In this document: piece after piece, positions 56,630 through 64,000 of the stretch
Position numbering within the stretch: the stretch's first letter is position 1
Layout: each line of letters begins with the position of its first letter
DNA from: VRUE01 sp963837695
GTDB taxonomy: Bacteria; Actinomycetota; Thermoleophilia; Solirubrobacterales; 70-9
NCBI GenBank assembly: GCA_963837695.1
Contig: CAWINZ010000005.1
Location: forward strand, 1,736,001 to 1,800,000
DNA length: 64,000 bases
Reading direction: 5' to 3'
Notes under the pieces: model-generated
Databases searched by the model: none
Told to the model about the DNA's origin: nothing
What the model saw: only the letters and a program-made list of their open reading frames with translations
Position numbers and translations under genes: made by a program

Positions 56630-57802
56630 ATGAGCACGCGTTTCGGATTCACCACCGCAGGCGAGTCGCACGGTCCCGGCCTGGTCGCGATCGTCGAGGG
56701 CATGCCCGCCGGGCTGGAGCTGGCGCGCGAGGCCCTCGACCGTGACATGGCCCGCCGCCAGCTCGGCCACGGGCGCGGCGGGCGGATGAAGATCGAGACC
56801 GACTCGGTCGAGGTCCGCTCCGGCGTCCGCCACGGTCGCACCCTGGGCAGCCCGATCGCGCTCCTGGTCGCCAACCGCGACTACGCCAACTGGGAGGAGC
56901 GGATGAACCCCTGGCCGGTCGAGGGCTTCGAGCCGGACGAGGTCCACCTGCCGCGCCCCGGCCACGCCGACCTGGTCGGCGCCCAGAAGTACGGCCACAG
57001 GGACATCCGCAACGTCTTGGAGCGGGCCAGCGCCCGCGAGACGGCGGCCCGGGTCGCGGCGGGCTCGCTCGCCCGTGGCCTGCTCACCGCGCTCGGGGTG
57101 AGCGTGCACAGCCACGTCACCCAGATCGCCTCGGTCAAGGCGCCCGAGCCTGCGGACCTCGGCCCGGAGGATTTCGCCTCGGTCGACGAGGATCCGGTCC
57201 GTTGCCTCGACCCCGAGGCGAGCGCGGCGATGGTCGCCGAGATCAACCGCCTGCGCAAGGCCAACGAGAGCCTCGGCGGCAGCTTCGAGGTGCGCGCCTT
57301 CGGGCTCGTCCCCGGGCTCGGCTCGCACATCTCCTGGGAGGAGCGGCTGGACGGCCGACTCGCCGGCGCCGTCGCCTCGATCCAGTCGGTCAAGGGCGTC
57401 GCGATCGGCGAAGCCTGGGATGTCGCCGGCCGCCCCGGCTCGGAGGCCCACGACGAGATCTTCTGGTCCGCGGAGCACGGCTACCAGCGTGAGACCAACC
57501 ATGCGGGTGGGCTCGAGGGCGGCATGACCAACGGCCGGCCGCTCTCGGTGCGGGCGGCGATCAAGCCGATCTCGACCCTGACCAAGCCGCTGCGCTCAGT
57601 CGACACCGAGACCAAGCAGCCCGCCCAGGCGCTGCGCGAGCGCACCGACTCGACCGTCGTCCCAGCCGCCGCCGTCGTCGCCGAGGCGATGGTCTGCCTC
57701 ACCCTGGCCCGCTGCTACCGGGAAAAGTTCGGCGGCGACCACATCGACGACGTACTGGCCTCGGTCGCCGCGTACAAGCAGCGCATCGACTTCCGCGGGT
57801 GA
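56630..57802 (+). CDS. aroC: Chorismate synthase
   Basis: 390 aa. Converts EPSP to chorismate with reduced FMN. All family motifs are present: FGFTTAGESHGPGLVAIVEGMPAG, MARRQLGHGRGGRMKIETD, GSPIALLVANRDY, PRPGHADLVGAQKYGHRDIRNVLERASARETAARVAAG, NHAGGLEGGMTNGRPLSVRAAIKPISTL and the C-terminal RTDSTVVPAAAVVAEAM. Five bases separate it from aroKB. Head of a new transcription unit, after the hairpin element. Confidence 0.98.
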   Translation: MSTRFGFTTAGESHGPGLVAIVEGMPAGLELAREALDRDMARRQLGHGRGGRMKIETDSVEVRSGVRHGRTLGSPIALLVANRDYANWEERMNPWPVEGFEPDEVHLPRPGHADLVGAQKYGHRDIRNVLERASARETAARVAAGSLARGLLTALGVSVHSHVTQIASVKAPEPADLGPEDFASVDEDPVRCLDPEASAAMVAEINRLRKANESLGGSFEVRAFGLVPGLGSHISWEERLDGRLAGAVASIQSVKGVAIGEAWDVAGRPGSEAHDEIFWSAEHGYQRETNHAGGLEGGMTNGRPLSVRAAIKPISTLTKPLRSVDTETKQPAQALRERTDSTVVPAAAVVAEAMVCLTLARCYREKFGGDHIDDVLASVAAYKQRIDFRG

Positions 57803-57806
57803 CGGC

Positions 57807-59255
57807 GTGAGCCGCCCCGCGATCGTCTTCATCGGGTTTATGGGCGCGGGCAAGTCGACGGCGCTTGCCGCCATGCCGGCGGCGCTGGGCGAGAGGGTTG
57901 ACATCGATGACCTGATCGAAGACGAGGTTGGGATGTCGGTGCGGGAGTTCTTCGACGGCCACGACGAAACCCAATTCCGCGAGATCGAGGAGCGAATTGC
58001 GGGGTCGTTGCTGGAGAGGGCAGACGGGGGTGTGATCGCGCTGGGCGGCGGCAGCGTGCTCCTTCCACGGGTGCGGGAGGCGCTTTCCCGCCACACGGTG
58101 GCTTGGCTCGACGTGAGTCTCGAGACTGCGTGGGAGCGCGTCGCCGACTCGGAGCGACCTCTGGCTCAGGATCGCGAGCGCTTCGATCGCCTCTACGCCG
58201 AGCGCAGGCCGGTTTACGACGAGCTGGCAGACGCCAAGTTGCTTTATGCCATGAGCGAGTCGGGGGGGTACCCGGTATACGTCGGCCGGGGCCTTGTGCG
58301 CGCCGGCCTCCATTCGTTGGGCCGTCGAGCATTCTGCGTGACCGACGCGAATGTCGGCCCGCGCTATGCGAAAAGCCTCGCCGCAGACGACGTTCTGGAG
58401 ATCGATCCCGGCGAGGAGCGCAAGACGCTCGATACCGCCGAGCACGTTTGGCGGGCGATGGTCGACGCAGGGCTCACTCGTCATGATTCGGTCATCGCCC
58501 TCGGCGGCGGAGTGGTCGGCGATCTGGCTGGATTTTGCGCGGCCACTTATCAACGAGGAATGCCAATTGTCCAGGTGCCGACCACCCTCGTCGCCCAGGT
58601 CGACTCCGCCTACGGTGGCAAGACCGGTGTCGACTTGCCCGAGGGCAAGAACTACGTTGGCGCGTACCACATGCCCGAGGCGGTTATCGCAGATGTCGAA
58701 ACGCTCGAGACCCTTCCTGTCGAGGAGCTGGCGGCCGGGTTCGTGGAGGCGCTGAAGACGGGGCTCTTGGCGGGGGGTGCTTTGTGGGAGAGGGTGCGCG
58801 CAATCGAGACTCTCGATCCGCGAGAACTCGACGACGTTGTCTTTGGCTGCGCCAAGTACAAGTGCGAAATCGTTGCTGAGGACGAGCGAGACTCCGGTCT
58901 GCGCGAGGTTCTGAACCTCGGCCACACGGTCGGGCACGCGATCGAGGCGGCGAGCGGCTACTCGCGCTATCGCCATGGGGAGGCGATCGGACTTGGATTG
59001 CTCGCTGCCCTGCGTCTCTCAGATGCATCCGAGCTGCGCAACGAGGTCGAAAAGATCCTCCAGCGCCATGACTTGCCGACCGTGCTCGACACCGCCGTTG
59101 ACATTGACGCCATTCTCGACGCCCTCCAGCGTGACAAGAAGCGCACGGCGCAGGGCGTCGGCTTCGTCCTCCTTTCCGAGCCGGGCAAGCCCCGCACCGG
59201 GCAGCTCATCGATCCGGCTAAGGTCGAGGCTGCCGTGAAGGAGCTCTACGAATGA
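57807..59255 (+). CDS. aroKB: Bifunctional shikimate kinase / 3-dehydroquinate synthase
   Basis: 482 aa fusion. Residues 1-160: shikimate kinase, with IVFIGFMGAGKSTALAAMP (Walker A, residues 13-18), VDIDDLIEDEVGMSVREFF (substrate Asp), ALGGGSVLL and RERFDRLYAERRPVYDELA lid. Residues 165-482: AroB, with VTDANVGPRY, GEERKTLDTAEHVWRAMVDAG, DSVIALGGGVVGDLAGFCAATYQRGMPIVQVPTTLVAQVDSAYGGKTGVDLPEGKNYVGAY and VLNLGHTVGHAIEAASGYSRYRHGEAIGLGL (zinc His/Glu). The fusion covers steps 2 and 5 of the shikimate pathway, and the neighbours supply steps 3, 4 and 7. GTG start. Stop overlaps aroQ (ATGA). Confidence 0.96.
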   Translation: MSRPAIVFIGFMGAGKSTALAAMPAALGERVDIDDLIEDEVGMSVREFFDGHDETQFREIEERIAGSLLERADGGVIALGGGSVLLPRVREALSRHTVAWLDVSLETAWERVADSERPLAQDRERFDRLYAERRPVYDELADAKLLYAMSESGGYPVYVGRGLVRAGLHSLGRRAFCVTDANVGPRYAKSLAADDVLEIDPGEERKTLDTAEHVWRAMVDAGLTRHDSVIALGGGVVGDLAGFCAATYQRGMPIVQVPTTLVAQVDSAYGGKTGVDLPEGKNYVGAYHMPEAVIADVETLETLPVEELAAGFVEALKTGLLAGGALWERVRAIETLDPRELDDVVFGCAKYKCEIVAEDERDSGLREVLNLGHTVGHAIEAASGYSRYRHGEAIGLGLLAALRLSDASELRNEVEKILQRHDLPTVLDTAVDIDAILDALQRDKKRTAQGVGFVLLSEPGKPRTGQLIDPAKVEAAVKELYE

Positions 59256-59713
59256 CTTCAGCTCACAATCGTGTCGCCGTCCTGCATGGGGTTAACTTCG
59301 ACGTGCTCGAGAAGCGCGACCCCGAGGTCTACGGCGGGCTTTCGCTGAGCGAGCTGGAGATGAGGATCCAGGCCTTCGCGCGTGAGCTCGGCCTAGAAAC
59401 GCTCTTCTTCCAGACCAACTCCGAGGGTGAGTTCGCCGAATACCTGCACCGCGCTCCGGAGCAGGCCGACTCGATCATCATCAACGCCGGCGCCTGGACC
59501 CACTACAGCCGCGCGATCGCCGACGCGCTCGAGTTGGCCGGATTACCGGCGGTCGAGGTCCACCTCTCCGACGTCGAGTCGCGCCAGGACTGGCGCCGCG
59601 TGTCCGTCTTCGACGGGTTGGTGCTGGAGAAGATCTCCGGCAGGGGGCCGGACGGCTACCGCGACGCGCTAGCGACCCTGGCGCGCCACCTGGACGTCTC
59701 CGCCGGCGCATGA
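59252..59713 (+). CDS. aroQ: Type II 3-dehydroquinase, divergent
   Basis: 153 aa. Type II dehydroquinases start NGPNLNLLGxREPxxYG. Here this reads HGVNFDVLEKRDPEVYG: the catalytic Arg (22) and Tyr (27) remain, but the Asn and Pro at the start and the glycine are changed. Later motifs are typical: QTNSEGEF, IIINAGAWTHYSRAIADALELAGLPAVEVHLSDVESRQDWRRVSVF (catalytic His). Converts dehydroquinate to dehydroshikimate. Position between aroKB and pepP supports the call. The altered loop may reflect lineage change or a shifted substrate. Confidence 0.88.
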   Translation: MTSAHNRVAVLHGVNFDVLEKRDPEVYGGLSLSELEMRIQAFARELGLETLFFQTNSEGEFAEYLHRAPEQADSIIINAGAWTHYSRAIADALELAGLPAVEVHLSDVESRQDWRRVSVFDGLVLEKISGRGPDGYRDALATLARHLDVSAGA

Positions 59714-60768
59714 GGGGCCGTGGCGACCGGCTTGCGGCCTCGCTGGCCGAGCGCGAGCTCGACCAGGTGCTGGTCACCGAGCTGGTCAACATCCGCTACC
59801 TGACCGGTTTCACGGGGACGAACGGCGCCTGCGTCTGCGGCCCCGAGACACGCCTCTTCCTGACCGACTTCCGCTACACCGAGCGGGCCGCGGCCGAGGT
59901 CGAGGGCTGGGAGACGGTCACGGTCAGCGACGACTGGCTGGGCGGCATCGCGGCGCATCTCTCCGGCCGCGTCGGTTTTGAGGACGACCATGTCTCGGTC
60001 CGCCTGCTCGAGCGGCTGCGGGGGAAACTGGCGGAGGGCGTCGAGGCGGTCGCGGCGGGCGGCTCGGTCGAGAAGTTGCGCCGGGTCAAGGACGAGGACG
60101 AGCTGGCGGCGATCGCGGCAGCCTCCGAGCTCGCCGACGAGGTCTGGACCTGGAGCGTCGAGCGTGGCCTCGGCGGCCGTCTTGAGCGCGAGGTGGCCCG
60201 CGCCGCGGAAGCGCGGATCCGCGAGCTTGGCGGCGACCCCTCCTTCCCGGCGATCGTCGCCGCCGGCCCCAACGGGGCGCTGCCGCACGCCGAGCCGGGA
60301 GAGCGCCCGATCGGGGACGGCGAGCTGGTCGTCTTCGACATGGGGGCGAAGCTCGACGGTTACTGCTCGGACGGCACCAGAACCTTCGCTGTCGGCGAGC
60401 CCGGCGAGGAAGCCCGCAAGGTCTACGAGACGGTGCGGGCCGCGCAGGCGGCGGCACTCGCCGCGGTCGCCGCGGGGATCGGCGGCGAGGCGCTCGACGC
60501 GGCCGCCCGCGAGGTGATCGGGGCGGCCGGCTACGGCGAGCGTTTCGGGCACGGCCTGGGCCACGGGGTGGGGCTCGAGGTGCACGAGGCGCCGCGTGTC
60601 TCGCCGCGCTCGGAGGACGTGCTCTCGGCTGGCGAAGTGGTGACGATTGAGCCCGGTGTCTACCTGCCGGGCGAGCTGGGCGTGCGGATCGAGGATCTAG
60701 TCGTCGTCACGGAGAGCGGCTGCCGCAACCTGAGCGCATTGCCCAAAGATCTCCAGCTGGTCGAGTAG
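59710..60768 (+). CDS. pepP: Xaa-Pro peptidase, M24 family
   Basis: 352 aa. Creatinase-like N-terminal domain (LDQVLVTELVNIRYLTGFTGTNGACVCGP, LFLTDFRYTERAA) and an M24 catalytic domain with metal ligands in VVFDMGAKLDGYCSDGTRTFAVG (two Asp), FGHGLGHGVGLEVHEAP (His), VVTIEPGVYLPGELGVRIEDLVVVTE (two Glu). Removes N-terminal residues before proline. In actinobacteria it commonly follows aroQ and precedes efp. Here a diguanylate cyclase gene follows instead. ATG 59710 overlaps the aroQ stop. Confidence 0.94.
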   Translation: MRGRGDRLAASLAERELDQVLVTELVNIRYLTGFTGTNGACVCGPETRLFLTDFRYTERAAAEVEGWETVTVSDDWLGGIAAHLSGRVGFEDDHVSVRLLERLRGKLAEGVEAVAAGGSVEKLRRVKDEDELAAIAAASELADEVWTWSVERGLGGRLEREVARAAEARIRELGGDPSFPAIVAAGPNGALPHAEPGERPIGDGELVVFDMGAKLDGYCSDGTRTFAVGEPGEEARKVYETVRAAQAAALAAVAAGIGGEALDAAAREVIGAAGYGERFGHGLGHGVGLEVHEAPRVSPRSEDVLSAGEVVTIEPGVYLPGELGVRIEDLVVVTESGCRNLSALPKDLQLVE

Positions 60769-60812
60769 GTGCAGCCTTAAGTCTGCGGGCCGGAAAACCC
60801 GATGCGCACCGG

Positions 60813-61856
60813 GTGAGAGCCGATGCGCCCGCACAGGAGTCGTTGGTCGCCATTCGCGACGAAGCCCGTCGCGAGCGCCTGCTCGATATGGAGGTGAGGC
60901 TGCGCCCCTACCGCTTTGCCTGCTTTGCGATCCTCGCCCTGGCCCTGGCCTCGTCCGGCGCCGAGGTCGGCTGGTGGTGGGTTGTGCCGCTCTTGGTCGG
61001 CCTCGGTGGCTTCGCCGTCGCCGACAGCTTCATGGGCAACAGCGAGCACCCGGCGCTCTGGGTGGCGACCGCCTGGGGCATCCTTCCCTTGCTGCTCGCC
61101 GACGCGGTGGTCGTGACCGGGGGCGCCTCCAGTCCGGTGCTGATGTGGTTCGCGCTGCCGGCCGTCACCCTTGGTGCCCGCTTCTCGACCCGCGGCGTCG
61201 CCATCGGCACCGCATACATCCTGGCCCTGCTGCTGGGTAGCACGGTCGGCCTCGACGTCGCGACTGCCTCAGCCCACCAGCAGGACGTAGTCGCGGCCGT
61301 CGCCCTGGTGCTCAGCACGGTGATCCTCTCGGGTGCCCTGGTCGAGTCCGACCGCGCCCATCGCCGTCGCTCGACCCTCGACCCGCTCACCGGGCTCTTC
61401 AACCGCAACGCCCTCGAGCAGCGCCTCGCCGAGCTGGACGGGCAGCCGACCGGCAAACAAGGTTCCTCGCACGCGCTTCTCCTCTGCGACCTCGACCATT
61501 TCAAGCGCGTCAACGACCAGCTCGGCCATGCCGCCGGCGACGCCGTGCTCCAGGACGTCGCCTACACGATGCGCTCTGCCTTGCGAGCCGGCGATTCGAT
61601 CTACCGCGTCGGCGGAGAGGAGATCCTCGTTGTCCTGCCCGGAGCCACAAAGGCCGAGGCGCTCGCAGTCGGCGAGCGACTACGGCGGGCCGTGCGCGAG
61701 CGCCGCCCCGCGGGCATGATGATGACGATCAGCATCGGCGTCGCCGTCTCGCGACCGGGGCCGCTCGACACCGAGCGTCTCGTCGGCCTCGCCGACGAGG
61801 CGCTCTACTCGGCCAAGGCGGCGGGGCGCGACCGGGTCATGGTCTGCGCCAACTGA
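60813..61856 (+). CDS. Membrane-bound diguanylate cyclase (GGDEF)
   Basis: 347 aa from GTG 60813. Residues 30-180 hold about five or six membrane helices (FACFAILALALASSG, GWWWVVPLLVGLGGFAVAD, VVAAVALVLSTVILSGALV) of an unknown sensor type. Residues 190-347 are a GGDEF domain: STLDPLTGLFNRNALEQRL, LLCDLDHFKRVNDQLGHAAGDAVLQDVA, YRVGGEEILVVLPG (GGEEI active site). RAGD five residues before the GG is an inhibitory I-site (RxxD). So it should make c-di-GMP with product feedback. No PDE or effector gene is nearby. Confidence 0.93.
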   Translation: MRADAPAQESLVAIRDEARRERLLDMEVRLRPYRFACFAILALALASSGAEVGWWWVVPLLVGLGGFAVADSFMGNSEHPALWVATAWGILPLLLADAVVVTGGASSPVLMWFALPAVTLGARFSTRGVAIGTAYILALLLGSTVGLDVATASAHQQDVVAAVALVLSTVILSGALVESDRAHRRRSTLDPLTGLFNRNALEQRLAELDGQPTGKQGSSHALLLCDLDHFKRVNDQLGHAAGDAVLQDVAYTMRSALRAGDSIYRVGGEEILVVLPGATKAEALAVGERLRRAVRERRPAGMMMTISIGVAVSRPGPLDTERLVGLADEALYSAKAAGRDRVMVCAN

Positions 61857-61863
61857 TCTCTCA

Positions 61864-61908
61864 TCCGACCTGCATCGAACCCCTATTTGGGGCTCGATGC
61901 AGGTCGGA
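61864..61908 (-). repeat. 45-bp palindrome, copy 3
   Basis: Inverse complement is identical to copy 1. 20-bp stem, loop TATTT on the plus strand. It lies between the stops of the convergent diguanylate cyclase and M42 peptidase genes, where it can serve as a two-way terminator. Confidence 0.9.
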
Positions 61909-61909
61909 G

Positions 61910-62959
61910 CTAGCGACTGAGGTCGAGGCCGGCCTGCAGCCGCGCCGCGAAGGCGGCGATCAGCTCGACGGTCGCCTCGAGATCGCCGAGGTCGCAGAGC
62001 TCGACCGGCGAGTGCATGTAGCGCAGCGGGACCGAGACAAGGCCCGTGGGGATTCCCGAGCGCGAGATCTGGATCGAGTCGGCGTCGGTGCTGGTGCCGC
62101 GACCGCTGGCCGTGATCGTGTGCTCGATGCCGGCCTCCTCAGCGGTCTCGACCAGCAGTTCGAAGACCTTTGGCGAGAGGGTCGAGCCGCGACCGATCGC
62201 GGGGCCGGAGCCGAGCGGATGGCTGCCGATCTCCTTCTCGTCGATGCCCGGGGCATCGGTGGCGTGGGTGACGTCGATCGCCACGGCGAGGTCCGGCCGC
62301 ACCTGAAAGGCCGAGGTCCGCGCGCCGAACAGTCCAATCTCCTCCTGGACGGCGGCGATCGCGGCGAAGCTGCCGCTCAGCGAGTCGCGCTCGTGGCAGC
62401 GGCGCAGCGCCTCCAGCGCGACGTAAGCGCCGATCCGGTTGTCCATCGCGCGTGAGGCCAGGCGGTCGCCGGCCAGGCGCACGGGCTCCGCTGCGATCAC
62501 GACCGGGTCGCCGATCCGGATCAACGCCGCCGCCTCGTCGCGGTCGACGGCGCCGACGTCGATGTGGAGGCCCTTCAGCTCGACCACCTTCTTGCGCTGG
62601 TCGGGGTCGAGCAGGTGGATCGGCTTGCGCCCGACGACGCCGGGAACGAGCCCGTCGCGGCCGCGCACCTCGACCCGCTGGCCGACCAGGATCTGGGGGT
62701 CCCAGCCGCCGATCGGGGCGAACCAGAGGAAGCCCTTCTCGTCGATGTGGGTGACGACGAGGCCGATCTCGTCGATATGGCCGACCACCGCCAGCAGCGG
62801 GGCCTCCTCGCCGACGCGGGCGATCGAAGAGCCGAGGCCGTCGGCCGAAAGTGTCGCGAAGGACGCTTCGTCCCGCCAGATGGCCGCGGCAGGGCCCTCA
62901 TGCCCAGAGGGGGCGCCGGCGCGGAGCAGTTTGTCTAGCAGCGAAGGGATCTCGACCAT
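61910..62959 (-). CDS. M42-family metallo-aminopeptidase (FrvX/TET-like)
   Basis: 349 aa. Zinc/cobalt ligands: VVGHIDEIGLVV (His), LASRAMDNRIGAYVAL (Asp), AAVQEEIGLFGARTSAF (Glu pair, catalytic), AIDVTHATD (Asp), VPLRYMHSPVELCDLGDLEATVELI (His). An inserted PA-like dimerisation domain is at residues about 70-170. These enzymes assemble into large shells that degrade peptides. Some deblock glutamyl ends. Start ATG 62959, about 12 bases after a CATACT box on the minus strand. Divergent from the SDR gene. Confidence 0.93.
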   Translation of the reverse strand: MVEIPSLLDKLLRAGAPSGHEGPAAAIWRDEASFATLSADGLGSSIARVGEEAPLLAVVGHIDEIGLVVTHIDEKGFLWFAPIGGWDPQILVGQRVEVRGRDGLVPGVVGRKPIHLLDPDQRKKVVELKGLHIDVGAVDRDEAAALIRIGDPVVIAAEPVRLAGDRLASRAMDNRIGAYVALEALRRCHERDSLSGSFAAIAAVQEEIGLFGARTSAFQVRPDLAVAIDVTHATDAPGIDEKEIGSHPLGSGPAIGRGSTLSPKVFELLVETAEEAGIEHTITASGRGTSTDADSIQISRSGIPTGLVSVPLRYMHSPVELCDLGDLEATVELIAAFAARLQAGLDLSR

Positions 62960-63014
62960 GACGAAGGCAGCAGTATGCCGAGTCGAACAGACGTCCGTGA
63001 TGAGGCAATTGGAA

Positions 63015-63020
63015 TAGTTT
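63015..63020 (+). promoter_or_regulatory. -10 box (TAGTTT) of the SDR gene
   Basis: TAGTTT ends seven bases before ATG 63028, another predicted leaderless start. Confidence 0.45.
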
Positions 63021-63027
63021 TCCCTCG

Positions 63028-63837
63028 ATGAGCGAAACTGCGAAGACGTACCTGGTTACCGGGGCCTCGAGCGGCATCGGCGAGGCGGCCGCGAAACGGC
63101 TCGCGCGCGAGCCGGGCGCCGAGTTGATCCTGGTCGCTCGCCGCGAGGAGCGGCTGCGCTCGCTGGCCGAGGCACTGCCCTGCGAGGCGAGCTGGCTCGC
63201 CGTCGACCTGACCGCACCCGATGCCCCGGAGCGGGTCCGTGCCCATCTCGCCGAGCGCCACGGCGGCCGGCTCAACCTGCTGGTCAACAACGCCGGCGCC
63301 TCCTGGCGGGGCTCCTTCGGCGAGGCTGGCTACGAGAACGTGCGTCGCCACATGGAGATCAACTTCGACGCGGTCGCTCGCCTCACCGAGGCGCTGCTGC
63401 CGGCGCTGCGGGCCTCGAAGCCGAGTGCGATCGTCAATATCGCCAGCACGGCGGGCCGGGTCGCGCGGGCGCGGACCGGCTCCTACTCGGCCAGCAAGTT
63501 CGCCCTGATCGGCTGGACCGACGCGCTCTACGCCGAGGAGCGCCCGCACGGTGTCCACGTCGGCATGGTGCTGCCAGGCTTCATCGAGACCGAGGGATTC
63601 CCGGCCACCGAGTTGCGCGAGCGGGCGCTGACCCGCTGGACGGTCTCCAAAGCGGAGAAGGTCGCCGAGGCGATCGTCGAGACCGGGCTGCGCGGCAAGG
63701 CGGAGCGCTACGTGCCGCGCCCCTATGCGCTGGCCGCCGTCGCCCGGATCCTGCTCCCGGGACTTGTCCGCCGCGTGCTGTCCGGCGGTGCCGCCTCGAG
63801 CTTGACCACGAGCACGGCGGCGGACGCGGACGACTGA
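63028..63837 (+). CDS. Short-chain dehydrogenase/reductase
   Basis: 269 aa classical SDR. NAD(P) loop TYLVTGASSGIGEAAAKRLA, cofactor-specificity region ILVARREERLRSLAEAL (Arg after the second strand suggests NADPH), NNAG motif, catalytic Ser in IVNIASTAG, and YSASK (Tyr/Lys). The PGFIETEGF loop and C-terminal hydrophobic helix (PYALAAVARILLPGLVRRVL) resemble DltE/YqjQ-like SDRs that may sit at the membrane. Substrate unknown. Confidence 0.9.
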   Translation: MSETAKTYLVTGASSGIGEAAAKRLAREPGAELILVARREERLRSLAEALPCEASWLAVDLTAPDAPERVRAHLAERHGGRLNLLVNNAGASWRGSFGEAGYENVRRHMEINFDAVARLTEALLPALRASKPSAIVNIASTAGRVARARTGSYSASKFALIGWTDALYAEERPHGVHVGMVLPGFIETEGFPATELRERALTRWTVSKAEKVAEAIVETGLRGKAERYVPRPYALAAVARILLPGLVRRVLSGGAASSLTTSTAADADD

Positions 63838-63857
63838 GCGTCGCCCTGGCCGGGCGG

Positions 63858-64000
63858 TCAGCTGCCGATGCGGCTGAAGCGGCAGTAGTGGAAGTGGAAG
63901 ACGATGCTGGTGTTGTTGGCCGAGAGCCCGGCGCGTTCGGCGAGGATCGTGATGTGACCCGCTTTGATCTTTTCGCCGGCCTTGTAGTGCTTGCCGACTT
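63858..64000 (-). CDS. C-terminal end of a gene of unknown function
   Basis: Minus-strand frame ending at TGA 63860-63858 and open to the window edge: 47 codons, VGKHYKAGEKIKAGHITILAERAGLSANNTSIVFHFHYCRFSRIGS. The GKHYKAGEKIKAGHITI part suggests a beta-rich exported domain or peptidase-like tail. Too little is visible to name it. Convergent with the SDR gene, with 20 bases between stops. Confidence 0.6.
   Translation of the reverse strand, partial: VGKHYKAGEKIKAGHITILAERAGLSANNTSIVFHFHYCRFSRIGS

Overview
The window is chromosomal DNA from a high-GC actinobacterium. Gene content and protein style point to Thermoleophilia (Solirubrobacterales-like), but this is inference from overall character and no marker gene was compared. 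Supporting signs are the very high GC, frequent GTG and TTG starts, many ATGA/GTGA/TTGA stop-start overlaps, a Rex regulator, a K+-independent proton pyrophosphatase, a YbdK-type glutamate-cysteine ligase and a fused shikimate kinase/dehydroquinate synthase. A strong house style is a TANNNT -10 box ending about 6-9 bases before the start codon of transcription-unit heads, which implies many leaderless mRNAs.

Layout. 1-11.3 kb is core metabolism: an acyltransferase, the pantothenate operon panC-panD-panB, a family-4 uracil-DNA glycosylase, the t6A/ribosomal acetylation cluster tsaE-(secreted protein)-tsaB-rimI-tsaD, a glutaredoxin-like protein, rex, a glutamate-cysteine ligase homologue and hppA. 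11.3-14.6 kb is eroded accessory DNA: a gene-poor stretch, a DUF2283 protein, a cupin and a frameshifted AbiEi/DUF559 gene. 14.6-24 kb holds an FMN oxidoreductase, two APC-type permeases with C-terminal cytosolic domains beside two TrkA-type K+ regulators, a frameshifted FAD oxidoreductase, a badly decayed HNH endonuclease and a lipoprotein. 24-33.6 kb has a heterodimeric ABC exporter and a glycan group (GH92, GT39-type transferase, GtrA). 33.8-37.5 kb has a divergent LeuRS paralogue and threonine synthase, the latter preceded by a short leader ORF.

37.4-42.6 kb is a decayed mobile region ending at a tRNA-Met(CAU) gene: two integrase remnants, an XRE regulator, a nucleotidyltransferase with a three-iteron operator, a HEPN remnant, a pair of small unknown genes and an IS110-family element. 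42.6-64 kb returns to core functions: an M29 aminopeptidase, a formimidoyltransferase-like protein, an MBL hydrolase, hisS-aspS, a candidate 6S-like RNA, an AbiEi/DUF559 gene between two palindromes, an IscU-like/MnmA fusion, alaS-ruvX-mltG-aroE, aroC-aroKB-aroQ-pepP, a diguanylate cyclase, an M42 peptidase and an SDR.

The most unusual things are: (i) a dispersed element of about 115 bp present in two inverted copies, 53 kb apart, with compensatory changes in its outer stem; (ii) a 45-bp palindrome family in three copies, two of them flanking the AbiEi/DUF559 gene; (iii) a probable structured ncRNA at 49.0 kb; (iv) an IscU-like domain lacking one ligand cysteine fused to MnmA; (v) a LeuRS paralogue without recognisable editing motifs; (vi) a permease that reads in frame into a TrkA-N domain after a single-base frameshift. 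No CRISPR array or complete known defence operon was seen.
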